Shown here piece after piece: positions 1 to 12,104 of a stretch of DNA of 64,000 nt; position 1 is the first letter of the stretch, and every line of letters begins with the position of its first letter. The translations under genes were made by a program, and so were the position numbers. This DNA comes from Omphalotus guepiniiformis. Lineage: Eukaryota > Basidiomycota > Agaricomycetes > Agaricales > Omphalotaceae. The notes beneath the pieces are model-generated. The model saw nothing but the letters and a program-made list of their open reading frames with translations. It was not told the origin of the DNA and did not search any database. The stretch spans positions 2,108,001-2,172,000 of the forward strand of contig JAQOOI010000079.1 of NCBI GenBank assembly GCA_028554645.1, read 5' to 3'.

Positions 1-1538
1 AAACGCATGTTTGGTGTTTGGGGGGTCTTCGGGAGGAATGAGGTGTGTTTGCTTCAGCAAATCAAATGAGTCGAACTAGTGGCCAGCACAGTCGAGTGAG
101 GAAAGACATGTTTTGGCAGGGTAGGGCCTTTTTATATCAGTTTTGTGACCGAACTACAGGAGACTACGTGGGGTTTCGTAGATGATACTCATCTCATCTG
201 AGTGTAACAAGGTATAACACCGCCCCGGATTGAAAATAAGTGTTACAGATTCAGGTAACAGCGGTTTCCGCGTGTATCATCAGGTATCAGCTTGTTGTTG
301 AGAGTTACCGTGTCAAAGTTACAGTAAAGACTGGAGCACTCAGCAATTCGCCTCGAGCGCAGGATACCAGAGGATATCAGAGGATACCTTCAAGTTATTG
401 CCCATTGTTTACTTTGAAAATCAACATCGAAATGGTGATAGTGATACATATCTTGCAAAGCAGTGTATACCCAGCGTGCGCTGGTCCCACAAGGTTAAAC
501 GTTTCAGCTTTGGCGCAGCGCATATATACAAGTAACCCAACATCCGAGTAGGGTACGTAGACATCACATGTTCGGACGCTCGGCCGCTCGGGCGAGCAGG
601 CTTGAAGAGCTCCAGAACGTTGGCTGAAGAAACAGAAACAGAAATGAAAAGACAGAAGAAAGGAAACCAGCACTGGGTTGAGAGGGAAGCTGAGGTCCCG
701 ATGCTATGCAGGTATTGCAGATGGCGGTGGTACCTGAGCTCGCGCGCGGCACGCGAAACGAATTTGTCAAACGAAATTTCATACACCGTCACACTGTGCC
801 GGAGCACTGCCGACGATTTATTATTACATCCGGGCCGTAAGCCCTCGGTTATGGTGTGCGTCGGCGACCCCTCCACAGCTGTTTGATTCAATTGTAGTGA
901 AGATCCTCAACTTACGAAGTTGTGACTATGGATTCAAAGATGAGCATGATTTTCACTGTTCAGATACCAACTGTCGGAGGCTCGGAGCGGAGGGAACATC
1001 TAGGAACACACGATGTGATTGTGTTCCTTTGTACGCGTATTGTACCTATCATTGTCAATGAAAGTGAATCAAATTGTTATTTCAACGGAATCACTACTTA
1101 AAGGCTGGACAGGACTGTCAGGACACCGCGATCGCATCATCTATCTATCGTGTGAGAAGTTGTCAACTTGTAAACTTCTTTGAGACAGTAAGTAGGAGAG
1201 TCACTGAGTCGCGAGGAAGAAATACATCAGGAGGACTCATACATACGTGATAGCAACTATGTAGCCTCGAACTTCGAGCAACATAGACAGCGTGGATATT
1301 TCGAACTGCACAGTGCAGAGTAGTTCATACTAATAGGTAGATATGTCACTCCGTTACATTAAGTTACATAAGTACATGATACAGCAGATAGAGTAGATAT
1401 CGGGGCCATACAAAGCAGTCGTGCAGTTCTGAACACCATATACGTAGATCAAAGACACAAAACAGCTAGCATGGAAGAATACACACGACACATGACACAC
1501 ACAACATCACATCCTCCTCACCCAACAACCAATCCTCC
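1..1538. other. Intergenic; possible promoter of a gene beyond the left edge
   Basis: I recognise no coding family in this stretch; open frames on both strands lack domain signatures and exon structure. On the minus strand a TATA-like run (TATAAAAAG, 128-137) lies about 120 bp upstream of an ATG at 7-9 that opens leftward out of the window, so a minus-strand gene could start at the edge. Nothing else is supported. Confidence 0.3.
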
Positions 1539-2555
1539 TCACCCAACAACCAACCTAAACACACCAGCCTTCCAATCCAACACACATCCTCTAAACCACT
1601 TCCTATCCAACAAATAATCAACCCTCTTAACACCTTGCGCTCTCTCCACATTCTCCAACGACCCCATCGCTTTACATCTTCTCGCATACGCCCTAGCCAC
1701 CGCAGTCTCCTGCGACACCGTCAATCGCGCCCAATCAACATGTGATATTCTCGTATGGAGATGTCGATGAATAGCAATCAACACGTCTCCAAACGTGATT
1801 GGAGGCTGAGTACCAGTAGGATCGACACTGAAACCTGGTGATGAAGGTGCTGGTCCCATGGTACCGTTATAATATGGATTATACTGAATATCAATGGGCC
1901 ACTCGGGTATGAGGTCGCATATGATACGAAGGCGATTGATAGGTGGATGAGTAGCAGGTTCAGCTAAAGCTTCTGCTGATAACGGACGGAATTGCCCTAT
2001 TGGATTGACGACTTGAAGTGGATTAAAATCGTGAGCGGTGAGATCGAAGACAAAGTCGCCTCTCCAGACCTCAGCATTGAGCCATGGATGGAGGTGGAAG
2101 CCGGAGGGGGAAGAGGGCGGAGCAATTTGTGCGCCGTAGAGAGATGGTCCCCATGCTACGGGTTGTTGATATGGATCACCTGCTCCGAACGACCTTCGAC
2201 GGTCACGGAAGTACGTGCCTGGATCGGGTTGAAGGAAACCAGGAGAAAAGGGGGAAGCAGGAGATACATTTCCATGCCATGATGGTCTACGCTGGCGGAA
2301 AGGAGCGCTCCAGGGACCAGAATCATAAGGACTTTCGTATGGAGGAAAAGGAACGTTGTTGATGTTTGCTGGGAGAGACAGAGCAGGAATTGATGGAGAC
2401 CCTCCCCCCAGTGGTATTGGGTTGCTGTAGGGTGAAGTGGGGTATAGAGTCGCGTTCGGGATGAATGGTGAATTCTGAGGGGTTTGATAACTGGTATTCA
2501 CATAACCGGAGGTTGCGTATGATGGATGCGGGGTATAGACATAAGGACTGGACAT
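1539..2555 (-). CDS. DUF6699-type basidiomycete protein
   Basis: An intronless gene of 338 codons when started at the ATG at 2553-2555; a longer reading would need a GTG start, which is not expected in a fungal nuclear gene. The N-terminal ~150 residues are low-complexity, rich in Pro, Ser, Tyr and Asn, and probably disordered. The C-terminal half, from LHPWL near residue 155, looks like the DUF6699 domain common in Agaricomycetes: LHPWL, an FDL segment, an IxxxIPEWPI segment, then an FGDVLxAIHRHLH helix and a basic Tyr/Arg/Cys helix before a closing LDW...FRL. The biochemical role is unknown. The family often occurs as lineage-expanded paralogues. Family assignment is from remembered motif pattern; function is not claimed. 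Confidence 0.75.
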   Translation of the reverse strand: MSSPYVYTPHPSYATSGYVNTSYQTPQNSPFIPNATLYPTSPYSNPIPLGGGSPSIPALSLPANINNVPFPPYESPYDSGPWSAPFRQRRPSWHGNVSPASPFSPGFLQPDPGTYFRDRRRSFGAGDPYQQPVAWGPSLYGAQIAPPSSPSGFHLHPWLNAEVWRGDFVFDLTAHDFNPLQVVNPIGQFRPLSAEALAEPATHPPINRLRIICDLIPEWPIDIQYNPYYNGTMGPAPSSPGFSVDPTGTQPPITFGDVLIAIHRHLHTRISHVDWARLTVSQETAVARAYARRCKAMGSLENVERAQGVKRVDYLLDRKWFRGCVLDWKAGVFRLVVG

Positions 2556-5419
2556 GGTGGTTAAGAGCACAGGAGCAAAGGCCGCACGAAAACGATTTTG
2601 TGTGATTGATAACTAGTGGGAAAGAGCGGTGCCGCCCAAACCAAGTCGACAACTGCGATCTTTCCGGATATGGTGCGAAAAGCTATTTGCAGTGGAAATT
2701 ACTACCGCTGAGTCACAACGTAGCCTAGATTTGCAATATAGCCTTAGGGAAGTGTTGAGAAATTGCTGCGAGGAGCTGCGGCCCGCTTTTTTTGCACGAA
2801 TCAAATACCTGTCAAGGGGCCTTTTCAGTGAGCAAATGGAACAGAGGATATAGAAATCATAGACGCACAAGGTTATTTTGGTGGGCGGATAAGGGTGATG
2901 GTGTTTATGGGTGAAGAGGCGAAGGGCGCAAGCGCGGATAGATCGAGGCTTTATGAAGAGGTGATTGCGATAATTGCCACGGCCGTCACAGACGTTACAC
3001 ACACACGAAATGATGAGAGCGCCTATGATAAAGTAGACGCGCAAATTGAAATAAGGCCATCACGTTACTGCTGCCGAGACCAATACTTTGGTAGCAAAAT
3101 TAGACAGACGCTGCTCTTGTAAAAGAGAGCGAACATACAATGCTCGGGATGGAGTTGAGATGCGCAGCCGTATTTTTTTCATAGACACTTGATGCAGCGC
3201 TGGCAGAAGAAACTTTGTCAGTGTAAACTCAAACGAGTGCTACAGGACCTAGGCACCTGAATTTGTATGTTTCGGCTTTTTCGGCGTTGGGCGTTGGGCG
3301 CCCATGTCAGGAAAATTTACTTCGTTCCTTTGTTCGAAAACTCCTTCCATTCTTTCCTTTAAACCCCGGCGTCATCTGCGAGCGTCCTTGCTGTATACTT
3401 GTAGTCCTCTCAGTCCGGCCCTGCAGGGCCTGAACCTGCGAAAGAGGCAGTAGTTCGTGTACTTCCCCCGCTTGGCACCTGACAATGGAACATCTTTCCC
3501 AAATAAAGTAGCTCGTGTTGTATGCGAATCAACGTCGAACATTCGTGAATCACTGGAGCCTGGTGTGTGGAATAAGACACCATTCGAATGCGGAGGTCAA
3601 TACTAGAGAAAGGAACAAGAGAACTGAGGACTCACAGACACCATGACACGGTCATTCGTGTACTCGACAAGGCAGAACCACAGCTCCGCAGGAAGCTACA
3701 GTCCACGATATCATTTACACTGCTCCTTCATTTACAGCTTGCACAGAAACCACTTCGGACTGGAAGATTCAGAGATATGAGATGGACGCTCAGGGTTATG
3801 AAAGGTGGCGGTTTAAATGTGTCACGTGCCGCCGAATCCTCTCCTCTTGAACCACCATCTCAGTTTGTTGGGATCCGGAACGATACGAGACGGGTTATAC
3901 GTTCTAACGCTCGGTATTTGATATTCGACGTTACACCATTAAATGTACACCAATTCGAAGGTGCAAGGCTCAGCATGAATCGAGGTGTGGCAAGCTGGAA
4001 AGGCTGTCGTACTGGTCTTGCTCTGCCAGTGCAGCGTTTACTCTGAGTTAGCGAGGTGTTTAAGAATATTCAAATTGACTTCCTTCTTTAACTTCCATTA
4101 TACTGCATATATAGATCGCAAAGAACTTGAGCAAGGATGTAAATGCAAATGCAGGATAGTGCCCACATCAGGAAGTCCAAAGGCGATTCTCGATATTAGC
4201 TCGTGTGCGGTTTTGGACTGACTCAATGATTGCTACTCCAGTACTCACTAGTACTCACTGGTTGTCTTCCCGTCTAACTCCTCGAATAAACTAACTGCAC
4301 CCACGGGCCATAATGTCAATTTCTATCGAGCTTAGCTTCAGAGCTCAGAACTCCGCTCGGCGTTGTCAGGTATGGATCAATTTCAGTGCAGGTTCAATGA
4401 TCCTGATGACTATCCTTTTCAATTGTCACCATGGGTAGATTCGTCTGTATTTCTCACATCTGCGCGTAAGTAGGAGTCTGACACTGACAGGCACCATCTT
4501 CAATATCGGCAACTTGTTCGTATCCCAGCGAATACCGTCGGAATACCGTCGAAAATCGTAATCCGGCTTACTCCCTGCGGTGAACTTCGACTGTTCGGGA
4601 TACTTGCCGCACCGTTACGGTTGACCAAAAAACCACGGTACCTTTCCTTGTCATAGCCCCGGCTTCGACAATGTAGCCAGAACTCCGATGCTCGCATCGT
4701 ACCTATTTCCATAAATTCACGAATACTGGTTGGCAGTGGTATCTTTCCAGGCATATTTCGAGTGGGTTACTATCATTTCGAGATACAATAGTCGTTGGTT
4801 ATCCGGTTCACTTCTCAATATCTTGATGTCTCTAGTGAGTCTTCGATTTTGCCAACTATGTCATGTAATAATTCGGCTTGGCTACACAGCAAACACGCTC
4901 TCACCGGGCCTAGGGTAGAGCTTGACATATCTGACAAGATCAACTTTTCGCTGTGAAAGTCCGGCGCCTGAAATTACTACCGAATTTTGGTCCAGCCCCA
5001 CGAGAATGAAACTCGAGTTGTGAAGGGTGATTCATGCCTATTCATGCCCCGTCGATACCAAGAGATTCCTCATTGGTCTTCAACGCCTCTCCCAACTCGA
5101 AAAGGCTCGCCTTCTCGAGCTTCTCCGATCCATTCATGGATTAACATGGTGATGTTCATGACGAATTGCATGCATCAGTCTCACTGTCATTCTTTTCATC
5201 TGTTCTCACCTTATGGGAAATTATGATCACGGGAAATGACTGGGATGTTTATCCTGCAACTATGCACACTTGACGTAACTTCGTCATGTTTTTTCTCCTT
5301 GCAGGTGATATTTCAAAGTGTGCAGGGACGGTCCGCTAACAAAGGGTTAATGGAGAGTTTTTAAAGAAAATCCTCCGGTGGAGCACGAATATTGACTTTC
5401 ACCCCCCACCTCCGCCTCA
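2556..5419. other. Intergenic, no recognisable gene
   Basis: About 2.9 kb with no gene I can support. Open frames of 60-150 codons occur on both strands but none shows a known motif, consistent splice sites or a signal peptide. A tiny tandem duplication (gcgttgg twice) sits near 3283. The right end should hold the promoter of the secreted oxidoreductase starting at 5420. Confidence 0.5.
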
Positions 5420-7521
5420 ATGCAGACTTGGTCCTTGCTCGTTATTTATGCGGCCTTGGTGGTGAAAACCGCTTGGTCGCATCCATCCGAGCACACAGTC
5501 AGGAGCGTTTCAGATGTCTGCTCGCAAATTGCACAGGCAGTCTCTTCCGCGTCGGATGTGTATTATCCTGGTACGCTGTCGTGACATGTCTTCTACACGG
5601 CCCTCTTATATTCATCGGACGTCAAAATAGGTGAAATCTTGTTCGCTAAGGATATAGGGCATTGGGCCTCTTCTAGTTCGCAGTGGGCAACATGTAGTGT
5701 TGAGCCAGGTACAGCGGAAGATGTTGGAACAATTGTACGTCGACCCCGTGTTTCCTGATTATATCGATATCAGAAGGAAAACTCATATATGTTCCTGGCA
5801 TAGCTCAAAATAGTCGGCTCGACGAATACATCCTTCGCAGTATGTGCAGATTTTGGTATATGCTAATGCGCATAGAATCACATGTTATTAGGTGAAAGGC
5901 GGAGGACACGCATCGAATCCCGGATTTTCCTCTACCACTGGTGTTCACATTGCCATGTATCGATTCTCAGAAGTGACATACGATGCTACCGCCGGTCAAG
6001 TTACACTCGGTACTGGGTTGATCTGGGACGACGTCTACACCGCTCTCGCTCCTCATAACGTCACTGTTGTTGGCGGACGGGTTACCGGTGTTGGTGTAGC
6101 TGGTTTTACTCTCGGAGGAGGTTATTATTGTTCATGTCCTCATCCAGCCCTTGGCAGTTACACTTACTCGTTCTTCTCCTCTTAGGTTATTCATGGTATA
6201 CGAACCAATACGGGTTGACTGTCGACACTATCTCCAGCTTTGAATTAGTTAAACCGGATGGAACAGTCAGCACGATTACCGAGGACTCGGATTCGGATCT
6301 TTTCTTTGGACTCAAGGTGCATGACGATGGCATTACTTCTCGTAATATTCTTGTACTAATCTGGTGATTTTAACCATGTATGTAGGGTGGCCAGAATAAT
6401 TTCGTACGTTTTTGTCCCTCCTCATGATACCCCGGAATTGGCTGATACAGATTTCTCTGAAATGAAGGGAATCGTCACAAAATTCACACTCAAAGCCTTC
6501 CCTCAGGGCCAGGTTTGGGTAAGATCCTTCTACTCAAGCTTGCCTGGTAATGCTGATGAGCATATAGGGTGGCTTGATAACTTTTACAGAAAACAATATC
6601 CCAGCTGTACTCAACGCAACTGCCAAGTTTTCGGCCAACGTGACAGACCCTAAAGCTGCTATCATCACAACTGCAAACTTCCTTCTCGGAGAGGTGCGGT
6701 ATTTTCGCTTTCTGAGTTTCATTTGGGACGTCCGTGCTGAAACTTGATGTTTGATCAACTAGCCTGGGATTTCTCAGCTGATGTTCTACGATGGACCAAC
6801 TCCTCCCGATGGTATTTTTGACGACTTTCTCGCTATACCGCATTTCACCAAGGATGTGAGCACGAGAGATTTCGTTTCGCTTGTTCAGGCGTCTCCTGCG
6901 AATGCGACGGCTGGAAATAGGTGAGGTTCCTGGGAGCCTTGGGTTTAATGAGTGGGTCATGCTAATTGCGCTCGTGATTGTTCTTCTTAAGGGCACTTTT
7001 CAATACTGTTCCGCTCTTGCAGTATACTCCTACGTTACTAGATGCTATTCTGAACGAGACAACTGTGCGTGTATCTTGATTTTCAAATCAATTGTATGGT
7101 TCTGACTTGGTTCCTTTCGTTTCAGTTCTGGGGCTCAAAGCTAAGCCTCCAAACAGGCAACTTCATCTCCTACGACATCGAACCTTTCCTCCCCACCGCT
7201 CTAACCCACAGCGTCTCCGACTCCGCCTTCCCTCCCACACGTTCCACCTCATACCTTCCACTCAACCTGTACTTCGCCTGGGGTCTTGAAATCGCCGACA
7301 GCGCGTTCCACGATGCTATAAAGCAAAGTGCTGACCAGATCACCAAAGTGGCGCTTGCTGAGGGGCAGGTAGGGGTGGACACTGCACCGTTGTATCCCAA
7401 TTACGCGGTATATGACACACCGCTGGAGAGAATGTATGGTGATTTGGAGAGGCTGAAGAGTATTAAGGCGAGGGTTGACCCTGATAATGTTATGGGGCTT
7501 GCTGGTGGTTTCAAGTTTTGA
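5420..7521 (+). CDS. Secreted FAD-linked oxidoreductase (berberine-bridge-enzyme-like)
   Basis: A multi-exon gene (about eleven exons, introns about 50-70 nt) for an FAD-binding PCMH-type (PF01565) oxidase. The ATG at 5420 opens a signal peptide (hydrophobic core LLVIYAALV), followed by a VCSQIAQAVSSASDVYYPG segment typical of basidiomycete secreted members. Exons 5420-5570, 5631-5734, 5804-5839, 5892-6120 and 6186-6316 join in frame. Visible motifs: KGGGHASN, whose His is the usual covalent FAD attachment site; VVGGRVTGVGVAGFTLGGGY, the FAD pyrophosphate loop; YGLTVD; and GIVTKFTLK after a very short exon. The C-terminus has Y...ARVDPDNVMGLAGGFKF, close to the family ending. Such enzymes oxidise alcohols, sugars or alkaloid-like substrates with O2; the substrate here cannot be deduced. 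It converges on the aldo-keto reductase downstream, with 281 bp between stops. The gene looks intact. Confidence 0.85.
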
Positions 7522-7802
7522 TGAACGCCAAGGAAACTGCACTCCGTTCTTTTATTCTGTCGTTGACTGATATAAATTAGATCTCTGCCATAATATCAAT
7601 AAGATTGAAATGAAGCGCTCGCTTTTGCTTTACACTCTATTCTTTAGCAAGTCTCACCCTGACTGGTGTTTGTTGACGTCGAGTCCCCATGTAAGCAAAT
7701 CTACCACGAAGAAAGATCACAAGATATCAATACACTCTGAAACACGATATTTGTACATCTCTGGCTACAATGTCCAAACTCTCCAAGTCACCTTGTCACA
7801 TT

Positions 7803-9578
7803 CTACTCAAAAATATCGAAATCTAAACCCCACGACTTGCTGGGATTCAGACCACGCTGAGGAGTGTGCGACGTCGCCGCGTTTTCGAGTTTCTCAAAAG
7901 CGTCGTCGGGTAGTTTGCGCACTTGGATGTTTTCTTCAATTCGGGAAGGCGTGACGCTCTTGGGTAGGACAATTGTCTATACGAAGAAATGTCAGCTGGA
8001 TGTCTGTGACCGGCGTCGAGCTAAATTGATATCAACATACCCCTCGCTGAACATGCCAAGAGATAATAACTTGCGCTGGTGTCATACCGAGGTCGGCAGC
8101 AATTGCTTTGACCTAGATAAAAGGAGATCTCAGGCCTCAGTGCTGGCAAAATTGGGGCAATCGAGACGGAAGACGAACTTCGGGGACGTTGAGGGAATCA
8201 GAAACTCGACCTGTACTACCTAATGGAGAGTACGCTTCTAGCAGGATACCGCTTTCCTTGGAAAACTGCAGGGAGAGAGAGGAGTCAATATATTTGTTTG
8301 TGTGAGGTATTCCTCGGGATCTCACTTTGAGTAGATCAGGCTGGGGGAACCAGTAGTTGATCTCGACCTATGGGGAAGGTTCATGAGCAAGCCATAACCT
8401 AGTAAAGTTTGTAGCACGCGACGAACCTGATTGACGGCGGGCAAGACTTTCAAGGGGTTTGCTGTGAGATTTTGGATCCTATAGCGAGCGAACGAATGAG
8501 TTGCACGTTCTGATACGCCTTTTTCACCCAGGGATGGAAAAATCAATTACCTGCGAATATTAAAACTAATCCACACCATTCAGTTTCTCTGCCCCTGTAT
8601 ATTCGAGACATACGAATCACTCACTTGCTGACGCCGATATTACGCACTTTACCCTTCTCCACCATCTCCTCGAGTTTTTGCCAGGTAGGGTAGGGGTTTT
8701 CAGTCAAGTCTTTGTTGTACACGGAGCCGTCTTTATTCAATGCTAGGGGCCAATGAATGAGGTACCGAAATCAGTATGAGTGAGACAAAGGGCAATCCTA
8801 CACACCAATGAATGATATAGAGGTCGAGATAATCAGTTCCGAGCTTGGCGAGCGAGTCATCGAGAGCGGGCTCTACGTCTTCCGGAGCATGGAACGAATT
8901 CCATAACTAGAGGGAAAAATCATTTGAGACTAATTTACACGGAGAAGCCAGCTTATTTAGCGTACCTTTGAAGTGAGCCAAACGTCGCTTCGTGATACAC
9001 CACTTTCTTTCAATGCTCTCCCGACCTCCTCCTCATTCTAATTGACCGTGAGATTTAGCACGAGAAATCTCTCGAAGAAAAAAAGGACGTACGCGATAAA
9101 TCCATGCCCCGTCGATGTGTCTGTAACCGGCATTCAAAGCAGCCTGTCGACGCTTATTAGCAGCGCCATTGTCACCTCAAATTAGATGCACGTACTTTGA
9201 CTGCACCTCCCACTTCGCCTTTCCCGGCTTGCCAAACACCTGCGAGAATTCAAGAGTCAGAGACTAATTGAGACACTGCTGGAAGTCAAATCACATACCA
9301 AGGGCCACTGAAGGTATTTTAGCACCAGAATTCAAAGTATAGTTAGCCGGAAGGCCACCAAAATCAGGCTTGGTATGGTTACACCTCAAGATCGGGCGTA
9401 TACCACCCGACAAATAAGAACTCCGAGATACTTGACGAAATCCAAAAGCAAGAGATAGCATGATTAAGAAAAAGACAAAGGTTTTTCGAAACTTGGATTT
9501 CAAAGGTGAAGAAACAGATTTGTTGGTGGTGCTCTTGTCGTACAAAGGCAAAGGAGTGTACGCGACTGCTCCAGCCAT
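7803..9578 (-). CDS. Aldo-keto reductase with N-terminal membrane anchor
   Basis: A multi-exon NAD(P)H-dependent aldo-keto reductase (PF00248). The first exon (ATG at 9576-9578) encodes a basic cytosolic stretch, then a strong hydrophobic segment ([15 protein letters not shown], about residues 32-46), then the barrel start [12 protein letters not shown]. Later exons give the catalytic tetrad in order: Asp and Tyr in [16 protein letters not shown], Lys in WLTSKLWNS, His in YIIHWPLA. They are followed by [29 protein letters not shown] and the cofactor-binding VLPKS/R segment. The last exon ends [12 protein letters not shown] before TAG at 7803-7805. Most AKRs are soluble, so the anchor is unusual and suggests attachment to the ER or another membrane. 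The gene is complete, with at least eight short introns. It reduces an aldehyde or ketone; the substrate is unknown. Confidence 0.87.
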
Positions 9579-10246
9579 TTTATCAATGTGTGAAGAGAAG
9601 GGTAACAGACCGCGGATGAATCAGCAGAGATGGAAGTGACCGTTTAGGATATAAGTTCTCAGCACGTGACCGCGTCGCGAATGAAGCGACTCGCGAAACT
9701 TCAGCACTTCAGCGCTTCAGCTTTATGCTTCTCCAAGTCTTAACATTTCTTCCATTTGTCCCTAGTTTTACCTCTGAGTATCCCTCCAGATGCTTGCTCA
9801 AACTAAAACTCGACACCATATAAGCATGGACATGGTGTCTACGGTCTGTTGAGCGGAAACGAAGCACTGAGATCTCCCAGCTCAAGGCTGACAACTCAGA
9901 TTTGACAAAGCAACAATGTAGTCGTGCCCCAGCCTCCGGAACGCAATGTGCGATCTTCAATGAAGTTCACAAGGGATCAACTCATCGGATCAGCGAGCCC
10001 TTCACTCTGAGTGATTTTTCCTGAACAACAGTACTCAACATTAAACAGTATACAGAATCAGCTAATATACACAGCATGAGTAAAATCAAAATCGAGAGCA
10101 ATCAAGAGAGCGATACAGCAATTACAAAACATCAAAACATAGCACTTGGGTATAGAAAAGTTTCAGAGCAAAAAGCAAAGAGCAAGCGATGACAATTAAT
10201 CATAAAAAAAGAAGGTCCCGGATATTCATGCCTATGTACCATCAAC
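9579..10246. other. Intergenic
   Basis: AT-rich spacer between the 5' end of the aldo-keto reductase and the 3' end of the first caspase-domain gene. I see no coding signal. The left part should hold the reductase promoter; the A-rich 10010-10240 stretch is probably 3' flank of the caspase gene. Confidence 0.5.
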
Positions 10247-12104
10247 TCACAGCACCAAGAAGCTATTCATTCTCTATTTTATTTTGAACAATCAAGATTA
10301 GCACCTCGGCAGGAGCTTGAACCGAAGAAAAGCTACATACCAATGGTGTATTACTTGACAGCTGCAATCAAAGAGTTGTTGTAGCCAGACTCGTACAGAA
10401 AATTCAAGCCGCAATAGCTTACCTGAGGATTCGTTCTCTCAAAGCTTTCCTTGAGCTGTCGAGCCATTTCCCGATTTTGAGCCCTAATGTCTTTGCTGTA
10501 TCACGTTTCAGTACTGGTTCATTCGATAGTACTACGTAGTGAGGTGCAAATAGCTTGCCTGATTTCTCGCATGAACTTCTTCAGTCTAGGTTGTGGGTTG
10601 TTTCCTATCAAAGACATAAATACTCGTGTTGATCTCGTACTTGAACAGAAGCTGAAACTCACGAAGCTGCTTGATAACAGCCTATTTCAGGGAAGATACA
10701 ATATCAACTATCATTACGACAAAGGAGTTTTATGAAATAGCTCTCACCTGAGTGACTGAAGCTCCTTTGGGGTCCTCGTACGTGCTTTCTGAGTCTTTGG
10801 ATGCAGATACGCAAATCTGTAATGATTGTGAACACTATAGAGGGACAAATGAAAGAGGTGATACATGATACCCACAACATTCTGCGGTGTACTGGATTTG
10901 CGTCGACAGAACCCATTACAGAACTTTGCCGGACGAATTATCGAGCTTAGCCTGCGGTGATCGAAAGGTATCCGATCGTCGATCTCAAAGGCCAGTTCGA
11001 TCACTACGAAGTTCATTCATCGTAAAAGCTTATCGACTCTTAAACACACTAAGAGCTTACTTCTGCGAGCCATCCGGCGAACTAGTGGATTGACAAGTCA
11101 AGCGGCATTGAATAGGGTGTATGTATAATATGCGTACATTTAGAGCTTAGATGGTATATCCTTGTGCAGCGATGGTGTTGTAGGTCTATGATTTCGCATA
11201 TGAGGGAGTTCGGGAGACAAAATATATCACATATATCGCATACCAAGGAGGGTGCCACTGTGGCAGGCATCGAGGATTGCCTATTTTTCAATCCAAAACG
11301 GTTCAGATCGTTGATGATACTCGTTTGAATGGGACGAATACACACCACCAGCCTACTGTTTGGGGTAAGCGGTTTCACTAGGCTCGCATAGAGATCCTGA
11401 AGACATATTCAAAACTCAGTCAAAAACTTAGGGATGAGTACGTACATCGTCGATGATAACCTTATCTTCATCCACATCGCCGTCGTTGAAGGCATCTTCC
11501 GGAATGATATCTGCAAACCAAGTGCGATGTAAGCGATCATCAATATAGGTTGTTAACGCTGAGCGCTAAGCACGAATAACTGACACTCATTCTTGCCGTC
11601 TTCTTCGGTCCCATCGAGACAATCTGTTTGGTCGGAGTGTCCTGCGTCTAACAAGTCTGTGAATTTCGTTGGTCACAGATGAGATGGGAGGTATTTCACG
11701 TACACAGAAAGAAATACTGAACATGATCTTTATCCTTCTGAATGAAGCTCTTCAAGACTCGGCGCTGTATATGATCGACCATATTAATCAACACTCAATC
11801 ACGATGAGGGCGGCAAAGTTTGAAATACGTACGGGATTAATTTGCGTCGGCCTTAACGCAACATCAGTGTCATCTGAATCCTTCATGACAATGATATGGT
11901 CTTCTTGAAAGCCATATTTTTCTGAAAGAATCGTAAGTTCAACGTCAATCGACTCAGAGCGTGTAACTCACCAATAAGAAGCTCTTTACATGCGTCGACA
12001 TCGCGATATGGTCCGACAAGCCTCCACGGCTCGCCTTGGTGTTGGTAGTGTAATCCTACGAGTAGTGCCCACTTCTCGCTGAGTGGTTCCTGCTTCGCTG
12101 GCAT
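10247..12104 (-). CDS. Caspase-domain (metacaspase-like, peptidase C14) protein 1
   Basis: Many short exons join into a caspase-fold cysteine peptidase. From the ATG at 12102-12104: KWALLVGLHYQ (first strand), a PYRDVDACKELLI helix, GFQEDHIIVMKD, then the catalytic His across an intron (about 11673) in FFLYAGHSDQ, an acidic DGTEEDGKNE loop, DIIPEDAFND, LTPNSRLV and the catalytic Cys in ILDACHSGTLL (around 11250-11280). The small-subunit part has ICVSASKDSES, YEDPKGASVTQ and a closing NPQLSSNTPL followed by MNSFLVL and TGA at 10247-10249. Fungal metacaspases cleave after Arg/Lys and act in stress response and programmed cell death. A TATA box (TATAAAAG, about 12165-12172 on the minus strand) lies about 60 bp upstream of the start. 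Both catalytic residues are present, so the gene is probably active. It lies in tandem with a diverged paralogue. Confidence 0.83.
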
